Positions 51,934-60,543 of a stretch of 64,000 bases of DNA are shown here, in pieces. The stretch's first letter is position 1. The number at the start of each line of letters is the position of its first letter. The DNA lies in contig NZ_AQUZ01000029.1 in the NCBI RefSeq assembly GCF_000372465.1, forward strand, positions 1 through 64,000, given 5' to 3'. This stretch comes from Kribbella catacumbae DSM 19601 (GTDB lineage: Bacteria; Actinomycetota; Actinomycetes; Propionibacteriales; Kribbellaceae). The notes under the pieces are model-generated. The model worked only from the letters and a program-made list of their open reading frames with translations, searched no databases and had not been told where the DNA came from. The position numbers and the translations under genes are program-made.

Positions 51934-52380
51934 CCCAGCGAGCTGGTCGACCAGCCCGGCCGGATGCAGCCCAAGCGAGTCGAGCTCATCCGGCCCGGCC
52001 CACACCAACTCAAAGCTGTTGGTGTCGCAGTGCTCTTCCGCCTCCGGACCTGACAACTCGGCCTTCCCCGTCACGCCGTGCATCAGGAAGTAGTACGCCG
52101 GCCTGCCGTTGTGCAACCCGGTCCAGAGCAGCCGGTCGATGGCCGCGGTGAGGGTGGTCTCCTCCGCAAGCTCCCGAACCGCCGCTGTCTCCGCGTCTTC
52201 ATCCGCCTCGACATGCCCGCCCGGCAGTACGGCGTACCGATGTCCGGCGCACTCCGGTCCCGGAGATCCGCTGTCCTCGCACATGACGCAGTCCAGAGCC
52301 CGTCTCTGCTTCAAATACCGCTTGATCACCAGCACTTCGCCACCGTCGACCACAACAGCAACCGCCCTCGGAATCGCCAT
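51916..52380 (-). CDS. NUDIX hydrolase
   Basis: This encodes a 154-aa hydrolase with the NUDIX box GGHVEADEDAETAAVRELAEETTL read across its conserved G, E and REx2EE positions. An insert with two close cysteines (CVMCEDSGSPGPEC) precedes the box, possibly a metal site. The substrate is a nucleoside diphosphate derivative of unknown kind. The ATG at 52380 is chosen because the family fold starts with AIPRAVAVVVDGGEVLVIKR. Confidence 0.85.
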   Translation of the reverse strand: MAIPRAVAVVVDGGEVLVIKRYLKQRRALDCVMCEDSGSPGPECAGHRYAVLPGGHVEADEDAETAAVRELAEETTLTAAIDRLLWTGLHNGRPAYYFLMHGVTGKAELSGPEAEEHCDTNSFELVWAGPDELDSLGLHPAGLVDQLAGLLLVD

Positions 52381-52524
52381 GCCGACACGCTGCCAGGCGG
52401 CACCGACAGAAACTCTTGCGGGTGGACTGACATTCTCAACATTCAAGATGGGACCCGGATGGTGGGAGACTCTGGCCTACCGTCATTCGGCTTGGGTTCA
52501 AGTCCATCGTTGTCAGGAGTGCTC

Positions 52525-53454
52525 GTGAGTTCCTCGGTCCCTGCGGCCGTCTCACCGACCCGCCAGGCCCTGCGCCGTGTCCGGCGGGACCGGAGTGCCC
52601 GGCTGGGGGCTTGGCTGGTGATCGGCCTGATCGTGATCGCGGCCCTGGCGCCGCTGCTGGTCAGACTGGCCGGGCAGGACGCCTATACCTACAACATCGG
52701 GCTGCTCGACCCGGCTCGTGGCAACGCCCCGAGTGGCACGGCCGGTGGCGTCAGCGGCGACCACTGGTTCGGGGTCGAGCCACTGACCGGCCGCGACCTG
52801 TTCTCGATCGTCGTACTCGGTCTGCGCACCTCGCTGTTCATCGCGGCCGTGTGCACCGTGGTGACGACAGTGGTCGGCACCCTGGTCGGGATCAGCGCCG
52901 CGTACTTCGGCGGCTGGTACGACGCCATCGTGTCGCGACTGCTCGACTTCCTCTTCGGCTTCCCGCAACTCGTCTTCATGATTGCCCTGGGCATCATCGT
53001 GCCGGCCGGCTTCCCGCGCTGGCTGCTGCTCATCCTGGTGATCAGCGTGTTCGGCTGGGCCGGCCTCGCGCGGCTGATCCGCAACCAGGCCAGGTCGCTG
53101 GTCACTCGCGAGTTCGTCGAGGCGGCCCGCAGCGTCGGCTCCAGCGGCTGGCATGTGATCACCCGCGAACTCCTGCCGAACCTGCTCGGCCCAGTCCTCG
53201 TCGTCGCCACCATGGCCGTGCCCGGCTACATCGGGCTCGAGGCCGCGCTGTCGTTCCTCGGCGTCGGAGTACCACCGCCGACACCCAGTCTCGGGCGGTC
53301 GATCTCGGACTCGATCGTCTGGGTCTACACCGGTACCGACCCGTGGTTCCTGTTCTTCCCGGGCGCGATGCTGTTCCTCGCCGTCCTCGGATTCACCTTG
53401 CTGGGCGACGGTATCCGCGACGCCTTCGACGTCCGGCTGCGGAGGGCGACCTGA
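52525..53454 (+). CDS. Oligopeptide-type ABC transporter permease (DppC/OppC-like)
   Basis: This encodes a 309-aa inner-membrane permease with six hydrophobic segments and the EAA loop (FVEAARSVGSSGWHVITRELLPN). The N-terminal cytoplasmic stretch is typical for OppC/DppC. The GTG at 52525 has AGGAG 5 bp upstream. It opens a five-gene importer operon whose genes abut or overlap. Substrate may be peptide or nickel-like ligand; sequence does not tell. Confidence 0.9.
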   Translation: MSSSVPAAVSPTRQALRRVRRDRSARLGAWLVIGLIVIAALAPLLVRLAGQDAYTYNIGLLDPARGNAPSGTAGGVSGDHWFGVEPLTGRDLFSIVVLGLRTSLFIAAVCTVVTTVVGTLVGISAAYFGGWYDAIVSRLLDFLFGFPQLVFMIALGIIVPAGFPRWLLLILVISVFGWAGLARLIRNQARSLVTREFVEAARSVGSSGWHVITRELLPNLLGPVLVVATMAVPGYIGLEAALSFLGVGVPPPTPSLGRSISDSIVWVYTGTDPWFLFFPGAMLFLAVLGFTLLGDGIRDAFDVRLRRAT

Positions 53455-54452
53455 TGCCTGACCTGGTGTGGTTCCTGATCCGCAGGTTGTTCGCGACAGT
53501 GCTGGTCCTGCTCGCCCTCAGCCTCGCCGTCTACTTGATCTTCTACGCCCTCCCCGCCGACCCGGCCCGACTTGGCTGCGGCAAGCCCTGTACGCCGGAC
53601 CGGCTCGAGCAGGCGCGCCACTTCATGCAGCTGGACCAGAGCACCATCCAGCAGTACCTCGCATTCCTCCGTGGCATCGTCGTCGGCCGCACGTACGGCG
53701 AGGGCGGCGCGGCCGTCCACTGCGACGCACCCTGCTTCGGTTACTCGTTCCCGCTGGCCCGCCCGGTCACCACGCTGATCCTCGACCGGCTTCCGATCAC
53801 CGCATCTATCGCGCTCGGGGCAGCGGTGATCTGGCTTATCGTCGGCGTCTCGCTCGGTGTCGGCGCGGCCCTCAAACGGGGCAAGCTGTTCGACAAGCTG
53901 GCCGTCGGCCTGGCACTGATCGGTGTCGCGTCGCCGTCGTTCCTGGTCGGCCTGCTGGCCATCCTCGTCTTCGGGTTTTGGCTGAACATGGTGCCGGTCA
54001 ACGGTTATGTGCCATTCACGGAGAGCCCGGTCGACTGGGCCTGGCACCTGATCATGCCGTGGCTGGTGCTCGCGGCGCTCTCGTCCGCGTCGTACATCCG
54101 GCTGACCCGCGCGCAGATGCTCGAGGAGATGAATCTCGACCACGTGACCACCGCCCGAGCGAAGGGTGCCGGCGAACGAAGAGTGGTCCTCGTGCACGGG
54201 TTGCGTGGCGTGCTCGTGCCGATCGTGACCATCTTCGGGCTCGATCTGGGCAGCCTGCTCGGCGGCGCGATCCTGACCGAGAAGGTGTTCAGCATGCAAG
54301 GGCTGGGGGAGTTGCTGATCAGCGGCGTCAGCCAGGTCGACGTGGCCGTGGTGGTCGGCGTGACGCTGTTCTCGGCGTTCCTGGTGATCATCGCGAATCT
54401 GGTGGTCGACCTGCTGCACGGAGTACTCGACCCGAGGGTGACCCATGGCTGA
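53454..54452 (+). CDS. Oligopeptide-type ABC transporter permease (DppB/OppB-like)
   Basis: This encodes a 332-aa permease whose first helix (FLIRRLFATVLVLLALSLAVYLIF) is the OppB/DppB hallmark. The EAA loop is VTTARAKGAGERRVVLVHGLR. An external insert near residues 40-100 contains four cysteines. Its ATG shares one base with the upstream stop (TGATG), and it overlaps the next gene by 8 bp. The order permease C then B is the reverse of the usual dpp order. Confidence 0.9.
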   Translation: MPDLVWFLIRRLFATVLVLLALSLAVYLIFYALPADPARLGCGKPCTPDRLEQARHFMQLDQSTIQQYLAFLRGIVVGRTYGEGGAAVHCDAPCFGYSFPLARPVTTLILDRLPITASIALGAAVIWLIVGVSLGVGAALKRGKLFDKLAVGLALIGVASPSFLVGLLAILVFGFWLNMVPVNGYVPFTESPVDWAWHLIMPWLVLAALSSASYIRLTRAQMLEEMNLDHVTTARAKGAGERRVVLVHGLRGVLVPIVTIFGLDLGSLLGGAILTEKVFSMQGLGELLISGVSQVDVAVVVGVTLFSAFLVIIANLVVDLLHGVLDPRVTHG

Positions 54453-55446
54453 CCGTCCTGTCCTCGAGGTTCACGACCTGCACGTCACCTTCCGGACCGA
54501 AGGCGGCTTGGTGCCCGCCGTGGCCGGCATCGACTTCGCCGTCGCACCCGGCAAGACACTGGCGATCGTCGGCGAGTCCGGTTCCGGCAAGAGCGTCTCG
54601 TCGGCAGCGGTGATGGGTCTGCTGCCCAGCAACGCGGACGTCAAAGGCGAGGTGTTGCTCGACGGGCGCGAGCTCGTCGGCCTGCCCAACGACGAACTGC
54701 GCAAGATCCGCGGCAACGACATCGCGCTGGTCTTCCAGGACGCACTCTCCGCGCTCAACCCGTACTACAGCGTCGGCTGGCAGGTCGCCGAGGCGTACCG
54801 GCTGCACCACGACGTCTCCAAGAAGGAAGCGCTCGAACGCGCCGTGCGGATGCTCGACCTGGTCGGCATCCCGGCGGCCAAGGCCCGGGCCAAGGACTAC
54901 CCGCACGAGTTCTCCGGGGGAATGCGGCAGCGGGTCGTGATTGCTATGGCTTTGGTGAACGACCCCAAGGTCCTGATCGCGGACGAGCCGACGACCGCGC
55001 TCGACGTCACCGTGCAGGCCCAGATCATGCGGCTGCTCGAAGACGTGCAGACGGAGTTCGGTACTGCGCTCGTGCTCATCTCGCACGACCTCGGAGTCGT
55101 CGCGGAGGTCGCGGACGACGTACTGGTCATGTACGCCGGTCGCGCGGCCGAGCATGGTTCGGTGAAGGACCTGTTCTATCGGGCGGCGCATCCGTACAGC
55201 CTCGGGTTGCTCGGCGCGATGCCGCGGGTCGACGTACCGCCGCGGCATCGGCTGACCACGATCCCCGGCAGTCCGCCGTCGCCCGGTTCGGTCAAGACCG
55301 GCTGCCCGTTCCAGCCGCGCTGCGCCTACACCGAGCGCGTGGGGGAGCGGTGCATCACCGAGCGCCCCGAGCTCACCCCCAGGCCCGGCGAGGGCAATCA
55401 CGAAGCCGCCTGCCATCTCGGCCGCCGACCGGAGGTCGCGCCATGA
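54445..55446 (+). CDS. ABC transporter ATPase (DppD/OppD-like)
   Basis: This encodes a 333-aa ATP-binding subunit with Walker A GESGSGKS, the ABC signature FSGGMRQRV, Walker B VLIADEPTTALD and the C-terminal oligopeptide-transporter extension with PFQPRC cysteines (KTGCPFQPRCAYTERVG). It pairs with the next ATPase to power import. Confidence 0.93.
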   Translation: MADRPVLEVHDLHVTFRTEGGLVPAVAGIDFAVAPGKTLAIVGESGSGKSVSSAAVMGLLPSNADVKGEVLLDGRELVGLPNDELRKIRGNDIALVFQDALSALNPYYSVGWQVAEAYRLHHDVSKKEALERAVRMLDLVGIPAAKARAKDYPHEFSGGMRQRVVIAMALVNDPKVLIADEPTTALDVTVQAQIMRLLEDVQTEFGTALVLISHDLGVVAEVADDVLVMYAGRAAEHGSVKDLFYRAAHPYSLGLLGAMPRVDVPPRHRLTTIPGSPPSPGSVKTGCPFQPRCAYTERVGERCITERPELTPRPGEGNHEAACHLGRRPEVAP

Positions 55447-56477
55447 CCGAGGCCTCATCCAAGTCCGCGACGCCAAAAGACGAGCTGCTCCGACTCGACG
55501 GCGTGAAGAAGTACTTCGGCCTGGGCACCGCACCCTGGCAGCGGTCGCAGTCGGTGAAGGCCGTCGACGGCATCGATTTCGTCGTACGCCGAGGCGAAAC
55601 CGTCGGCCTGGTCGGCGAATCGGGTTCGGGCAAATCCACCCTCGCCCGGCTCTCCACCAGACTCCTCGACCCCACCGCGGGCAAGGTCTCGATCGGCGGC
55701 CAGGACGTCACCAAGTGGCGTGGCCGCCGGCTCCGCCCGGTCCGCCGGAAGATCCAGATGGTCTTCCAGGACCCGCAGGCCTCGCTCAACCCACGGCAGT
55801 CCGTCGGCACGATCCTCACCACACCGTTCCGGGCGCAGGGGATCCGCCCGACCCGCGCGCAACTGGTCGAGCTGCTCAGCCAGGTCGGTCTGTCCGAGGA
55901 ACACCTGGAGCGCTACCCGCACGAGTTCTCGGGTGGTCAGCGGCAGCGGATCGGAATCGCGAGAGCGCTTGCTGTGAAGCCCGATCTGCTCGTCTGCGAT
56001 GAGCCGGTGTCGGCGCTCGACGTGTCGGTCCAGGCGCAGGTGCTCAATCTGCTGGCCGACCTGAAGGATGAGCTCGGCCTGTCCTACGTGCTGGTCGCGC
56101 ATGACCTCGCCGTGGTTCGCCAGGTCGCCGACCGGCTCGCGGTGATGTACCTCGGCACGATCGTGGAGGAAGGCCCGGCGGCCGAGGTCTACTCGTCTCC
56201 GGCTCATCCCTACACGCGCGCGCTGCTGTCCGCAGTACCGGTGCCTGAGCCTGGTGCGGTCCGGGACCGGATCGTGTTGACCGGTGATGTGCCGACGCCG
56301 ATCGATCCGCCTTCCGGGTGTCCGTTCCGGACTCGGTGCTACAAGGCCGAGGACGTCTGCGCGACGACCCGGCCGGTACTCGAACCCGTTGCCGGCGGCG
56401 ACCATCGGGCCGCCTGCTACTTCCCCGAAGCCCCCCTTGAACTCTCGAACCCCCCACTGTCGGAGAGGACACAATGA
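55443..56477 (+). CDS. ABC transporter ATPase (DppF/OppF-like)
   Basis: This encodes a 344-aa ATPase with Walker A GESGSGKSTL, signature FSGGQRQRI, Walker B LLVCDEPVSALD and an oligopeptide-type C-terminal extension (PSGCPFRTRCYKAEDVC). The ATG at 55443 overlaps the preceding stop (ATGA). A short insert with VKKYFGLGTAPWQRSQS precedes the Walker A, as in OppF proteins. Confidence 0.93.
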   Translation: MTEASSKSATPKDELLRLDGVKKYFGLGTAPWQRSQSVKAVDGIDFVVRRGETVGLVGESGSGKSTLARLSTRLLDPTAGKVSIGGQDVTKWRGRRLRPVRRKIQMVFQDPQASLNPRQSVGTILTTPFRAQGIRPTRAQLVELLSQVGLSEEHLERYPHEFSGGQRQRIGIARALAVKPDLLVCDEPVSALDVSVQAQVLNLLADLKDELGLSYVLVAHDLAVVRQVADRLAVMYLGTIVEEGPAAEVYSSPAHPYTRALLSAVPVPEPGAVRDRIVLTGDVPTPIDPPSGCPFRTRCYKAEDVCATTRPVLEPVAGGDHRAACYFPEAPLELSNPPLSERTQ

Positions 56478-58153
56478 AACGCACTACCCAAGCGGTCGCA
56501 GTCGCGGCCGCACTGGCGTTAGCTGTCACCGCATGCAACGCCAACGACAAGTCCACTCCGAGCGGTAGCGGAACAGCGGCCGCCGAGCAGGGCGGCACCC
56601 TCAACCTCCTCACCACCAGCAAGGAGATCAGCCTCGACCCGGCCAAGAGCCAGAACCTCGGGACGAGCACGATCCACCTGGTGCTGCGCGGCCTCACGTC
56701 GTGGAAGACCTCCACGGACAAGGCCGCCGAGGTAGTCCCTGACCTGGCCACCGACACCGGCCAGGTCAGCGACGGCGGCAAGACCTGGACGTACAAGCTG
56801 AAGCCGAACCTCAAGTACGCCGACGGCTCGCCGATCGTTGCCGCCGACATCAAGTACGGCATCGAGCGCTCCTTCGCTCCCGAGCTGAGCGGCGGTCTCG
56901 GCTACCACAAGTCGCTGCTGGCCGGCGCCGAGAAGTACACCGGCCCGTACAAGGGCGGGCAGCTCGCCTCGATCGAGACGCCGGACGACACCACCATCGT
57001 CTTCAAGCTGAACAAGGCGTTCGGTAACTGGCCCTGGATCGTCAGCATGCCGGCCTTCTCGCCGGTGCCGAAGAAGGCCGACACCGACCCGGCCCACTAC
57101 GGCGAGAAGCCTGTTGCCAGCGGCCCCTATCAGGTCAAGTCGTACGCGCCGGGCTCGAAGCTCGAGCTGGAGCGCAACCCGGCCTGGGACAAGGGATCCG
57201 ACCCGGCCCGGACCGGTCTGCCGGACTCGATCGTCTACGCGATGGGTCTGCAGCCTGACGTAATCAACCAGCGGCTGATCGCGGACTCCGGCGACGACAA
57301 GTTCGCCGCCACCACCGGTACGTCGGTACCGGCCGCGCTGATCCCGACAGTCACGGGCAACCCGGCGGTGAAGGCGCGCGTCGCCACCTCGCCGTCCGGC
57401 GCGCTGCAGTACCTCGCGATGAACAACAAGCGCCCGGCGCTGGCGAACGTGGAGGTCCGCAAGGCGATCCAGTACGCCGTCGACAAGCAGGCTGTCCAGA
57501 TCGCCGAGGGCGGTCCGGAGTTCGGTGGCGAGATCGCCAGCACGCTGATCACCCCCGGCATGGACGGCTACGCCAAGTACAACCTGTACGAAGCCCCGCC
57601 GGCCGGTGACCCCGACAAGGCGAAGTCGATGCTCGCGGCGGCGGGCGTCAGCAACCTCAACCTGGTCCTCGCTGTCGACTCCGACCAGCCCACCGGCCTC
57701 CCGGTCGCACAGGCGATCCAGCAGGGCCTGAAGCGGGCCGGTATCACCGTCACCCTCAAGCCGATGGCCAACGAGCCGTTGACCGAACTGGTCACCGGCC
57801 CGAAGGGCGACTACGACCTCACCGTGTCGAGCTGGCTGCCGGACTTCCCGAGCGCGATCGGCAACATCCAGCCGCTGTTCGCGACGTCGGAGATCGGCAA
57901 CGGCGGGTACAACATGTCCCGGTACTCCAACCCGGTCGTGGACACCGCCATCAACGCCGCGACGGGCGAGGCGGACCACGCCAAGGCCGCCGGCATGTGG
58001 GGCGCCCTGGACAAGCAGATCATGGCCGACGCGCCGCTGGTCCCGCTGATCTACGCCCGCAACGCGTTCCTGCACGGCTCGAAGGTGCAGAACTTCTACC
58101 TGCCGCCGTACCCGCCGTACCCGAACGTCCTGATCGTCGGCCTCAGCAAGTAA
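56474..58153 (+). CDS. Solute-binding lipoprotein of the ABC importer (SBP family 5)
   Basis: This encodes a 559-aa extracytoplasmic binding protein with a lipoprotein signal (ALALAVTAC, lipid on Cys-21). The family 5 signature is in the LKPNLKYADGSPIVAADIKYGIERSF region. It delivers peptide-like substrates to the permeases. Being last in the operon is slightly unusual, as this gene often comes first. It ends 4 bp from a convergent gene with no clear terminator between. Confidence 0.92.
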   Translation: MKRTTQAVAVAAALALAVTACNANDKSTPSGSGTAAAEQGGTLNLLTTSKEISLDPAKSQNLGTSTIHLVLRGLTSWKTSTDKAAEVVPDLATDTGQVSDGGKTWTYKLKPNLKYADGSPIVAADIKYGIERSFAPELSGGLGYHKSLLAGAEKYTGPYKGGQLASIETPDDTTIVFKLNKAFGNWPWIVSMPAFSPVPKKADTDPAHYGEKPVASGPYQVKSYAPGSKLELERNPAWDKGSDPARTGLPDSIVYAMGLQPDVINQRLIADSGDDKFAATTGTSVPAALIPTVTGNPAVKARVATSPSGALQYLAMNNKRPALANVEVRKAIQYAVDKQAVQIAEGGPEFGGEIASTLITPGMDGYAKYNLYEAPPAGDPDKAKSMLAAAGVSNLNLVLAVDSDQPTGLPVAQAIQQGLKRAGITVTLKPMANEPLTELVTGPKGDYDLTVSSWLPDFPSAIGNIQPLFATSEIGNGGYNMSRYSNPVVDTAINAATGEADHAKAAGMWGALDKQIMADAPLVPLIYARNAFLHGSKVQNFYLPPYPPYPNVLIVGLSK

Positions 58154-58157
58154 CAGC

Positions 58158-58658
58158 TCAGGTACGCCCTTCTTTTTCCTGAGCTTCGAAGAGGGCCGGC
58201 TGGGTCTCGGGATCGAGTCCCCAGTCGGCCCTCATCACCGGGTAGCCGGCCTTCTCGGCGGCGGCGCATACCCGCACGTCGTCATCGACCAGTACTGCGA
58301 CCCGCCGCTCCTGCGCGAGCGTCCTGAGCCGGGCGAGCTTCATCGTCGCCGACGGGCGCCGGTCGTTGTTGCCACGCATCAGCAGCTTGCCCTCAGGAAA
58401 GCCGTTGTCCTCGAACCACTTCACCGTGTCTCGCCGCAGCCGCTCGGGCCGCCCGGTCAGGTAGACGATCTCGTGGTCCGCCGCGAGCGTCGTCGCCACC
58501 GCGAGCCCTTCGTCCAGCACGGCATCGTCCTTGGCATGCGCGAAGAACGAGTCCCAGTCCTTGGGCTTGCGCTCCAGGAACTTGATCCGCTGGCTCGTGT
58601 CGGAGAGGGTCGCGTCGATGTCCAGTACGGCGTACGGGCGGCGTTGATCGTCAGGCAC
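58158..58658 (-). CDS. HAD-superfamily phosphatase/kinase-3'-phosphatase-like protein
   Basis: This encodes a 166-aa HAD protein with motif I DIDATLSDT (Ala in place of the common Gly), motif II YLTGRPERLR and motif IV LVDDDVRVC. The layout recalls the phosphatase domain of polynucleotide kinases. It likely removes a phosphate from a nucleic acid end or small molecule. It overlaps the GNAT gene upstream by 8 bp. Confidence 0.8.
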   Translation of the reverse strand: MPDDQRRPYAVLDIDATLSDTSQRIKFLERKPKDWDSFFAHAKDDAVLDEGLAVATTLAADHEIVYLTGRPERLRRDTVKWFEDNGFPEGKLLMRGNNDRRPSATMKLARLRTLAQERRVAVLVDDDVRVCAAAEKAGYPVMRADWGLDPETQPALFEAQEKEGRT

Positions 58659-59241
58659 GGGCCCCAGCTTCCCAGGTCTCCCGGTCGATCGCGTACTCGA
58701 CCTCGCCGTACTCCGTCCCCGGCAGCGGGTCGTCGAAATGCACGTGGAAGACCCGGACGAACCGCAGGCCCGCCTTCACCATCACCCGGCGGGACTTGGT
58801 GTTGACCGCCATCGTGTCGGCCACGACCTTCGCCATCCCCAGCTCCCGGAACGCCAGGTCGATCAGCGCCCGGGTGCCTTCGGTCGCATACCCCTGACCC
58901 CAGGCCGACCGATCCAGCCGGTAGCCGACGTCGACCGTCCCGGCCTCTCCGGTCGGCTGCAACCCGAACCAGCCCACGAACCGCCCACTCGACTTCTCGT
59001 GCGCGGCGAAGGTCCCCAGCCCCGGATGCGTCCCGTACTGCGCGAGGATCTCGGGCAGCACCTTCTGCTCGATCTCGGCCCGCGGCGTCGGCTCACCGGT
59101 CAGGTACCGCATCACGTCGGCATCCGAGTCCAGCTCGACCAGCAACTCGGCATCCCCGGCCGTGAACCGCCGCAGCACGAGCCGCCCGGTCTCGAGATAG
59201 GTGTCCACCCGCCTGATCGTCCCATCCCACCTGGTGTTCAT
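58651..59241 (-). CDS. GNAT-family N-acetyltransferase
   Basis: This encodes a 196-aa acetyltransferase of the RimJ/RimL group (TGRLVLRRFTAGDAELLVEL, then DRSAWGQGYATEGTRALIDLAF). It may acetylate ribosomal proteins or small molecules. The ATG at 59241 lies inside one arm of a palindromic repeat that supplies an AAAAGGGGG ribosome site 4 bases upstream. It is co-directional with the HAD gene. Confidence 0.85.
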   Translation of the reverse strand: MNTRWDGTIRRVDTYLETGRLVLRRFTAGDAELLVELDSDADVMRYLTGEPTPRAEIEQKVLPEILAQYGTHPGLGTFAAHEKSSGRFVGWFGLQPTGEAGTVDVGYRLDRSAWGQGYATEGTRALIDLAFRELGMAKVVADTMAVNTKSRRVMVKAGLRFVRVFHVHFDDPLPGTEYGEVEYAIDRETWEAGARA

Positions 59242-59320
59242 TCGCCCCCTTTTCACCCTCCTCACCGATTGTCAGGCAGCTGTGGGCTCGCTGGAGGGTG
59301 AAAAAGGGGCGAATGAACAC
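59234..59320. repeat. Palindromic repeat, family copy 1
   Basis: Arms of 28 bp (59234-59261 and 59293-59320) match at 27 of 28 positions around a 31-base centre. The core reads TCATTCGCCCC..TTTT..ACCCTCC. Each arm, read outward, carries AAAAGGGG..GCGAATGA, a ribosome site plus ATG. On the left this ATG is the start of the GNAT gene. A second family copy is at 63772. Confidence 0.85.
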
Positions 59321-59412
59321 AGGGGTGGGGGTGTTCGGATGGCGGGCATCACGGGGGTTGTGGGTGTGTTGGTTGGGAGATGTCGGCGGGGCGGGTTAGC
59401 GTTCTCAACGCG

Positions 59413-60543
59413 ATGAACGACTCGATCACCTTTCTGCACAGCTCGGACTGGCAGCTGGGCATGATGCGCCGGTTCCTGGGGCCGGACGGTCAGGCTCGGT
59501 GGGCTCAGGCGCGGCTGGACGCCGTCATGCGGATCGGGGACGTCGCCAAGGACACCGGCGCGGCCTTCGTGGTCGTCACCGGGGACGTGTTCGAGCACAA
59601 CCAGGTCGAGCGGCAGACGATCTTGCGCGCTTGTGAGGCGCTGAAGCGGATCGAGGTGCCGGTGGTGCTGCTGCCCGGCAACCACGACGCGCTCGAGCCC
59701 GGTTCGCTCTGGTCCTCGGCACAGTGGTCCGGTCACGCACCCGATCACGTGATCGTCGTGACGGACAGCAGGCCGCTCGAAATCCTGCCGGGTGTCGAGA
59801 TCGTCGGCGCCCCCTGGCGTTCACGCCGGCCGGTCTCCGACCCGGCCGCTCCCGGGTACGCCGAGCTGAAACCCGCGCCCGCCGGTACGACGAGGATCCT
59901 GCTCGCGCACGGGCAGCTGACGAGCCTCAGTGGCGGCATGTCCGACGTACCGACGATCGATCAGGCGGCGCTCGAAGCAGCGGTCGCCGATGGCCGGTTG
60001 CACTATGTCGGCCTCGGCGACAGGCACTCGACGACCGAGGTGACCGAGCGGATCTGGTTCTCCGGGACGCAGGAGGTCACGGCGCCCGAGGAGACCCATC
60101 CGGGCAACGTGCTGAAGGTGACGCTCGGCGCCGACACGATCGAGGTCGAGCCGATCCGGGTCGGTGCCTGGCACATGGTCGAGCACCACGCGGAGCTGTA
60201 CGACGAGGAGTCGCTGACCGCGCTGGAGGACTTCTTCGCCGAGTTGCCGGAGAAGGAGCGGACCTACGTCCGGCTCGCCGCCGACGGGTCGCTGCCGTTG
60301 CCGCTGTTCAGCCGGCTCGATGCGACGATCGATTCGCTGGGTGAGGTGTTCGCCAGCGTGGAGCGGTGGGCGAAGTTCTGGACGGTCCGGCCGGCACCCG
60401 ACGCCGCGGACCTCGACGCGCTGCAGCTGAGCGGTCCCGCGCGCGCCGCGATGGAGGAGTTGCGGCAGGCGCTGGCCGGCGGTGACGAGGGCGCCGGCGC
60501 GGCCCTCACACTGATGCACAGACTGGCCCGGGACGCGGGATGA
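59413..60543 (+). CDS. SbcD/Mre11-type exonuclease subunit (YhaO-like)
   Basis: This encodes a 376-aa metallophosphoesterase nuclease. Metal-binding motifs are HSSDWQLG (residue 9 onward), TGDVFEHN, LPGNHD and LLAHGQL. It works with the coupled SbcC/YhaN-like ATPase in processing DNA ends. The ATG at 59413 is chosen as it opens on the nuclease motif; the longer upstream frame is unremarkable. The stop overlaps the next ATG (ATGA). Confidence 0.88.
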   Translation: MNDSITFLHSSDWQLGMMRRFLGPDGQARWAQARLDAVMRIGDVAKDTGAAFVVVTGDVFEHNQVERQTILRACEALKRIEVPVVLLPGNHDALEPGSLWSSAQWSGHAPDHVIVVTDSRPLEILPGVEIVGAPWRSRRPVSDPAAPGYAELKPAPAGTTRILLAHGQLTSLSGGMSDVPTIDQAALEAAVADGRLHYVGLGDRHSTTEVTERIWFSGTQEVTAPEETHPGNVLKVTLGADTIEVEPIRVGAWHMVEHHAELYDEESLTALEDFFAELPEKERTYVRLAADGSLPLPLFSRLDATIDSLGEVFASVERWAKFWTVRPAPDAADLDALQLSGPARAAMEELRQALAGGDEGAGAALTLMHRLARDAG

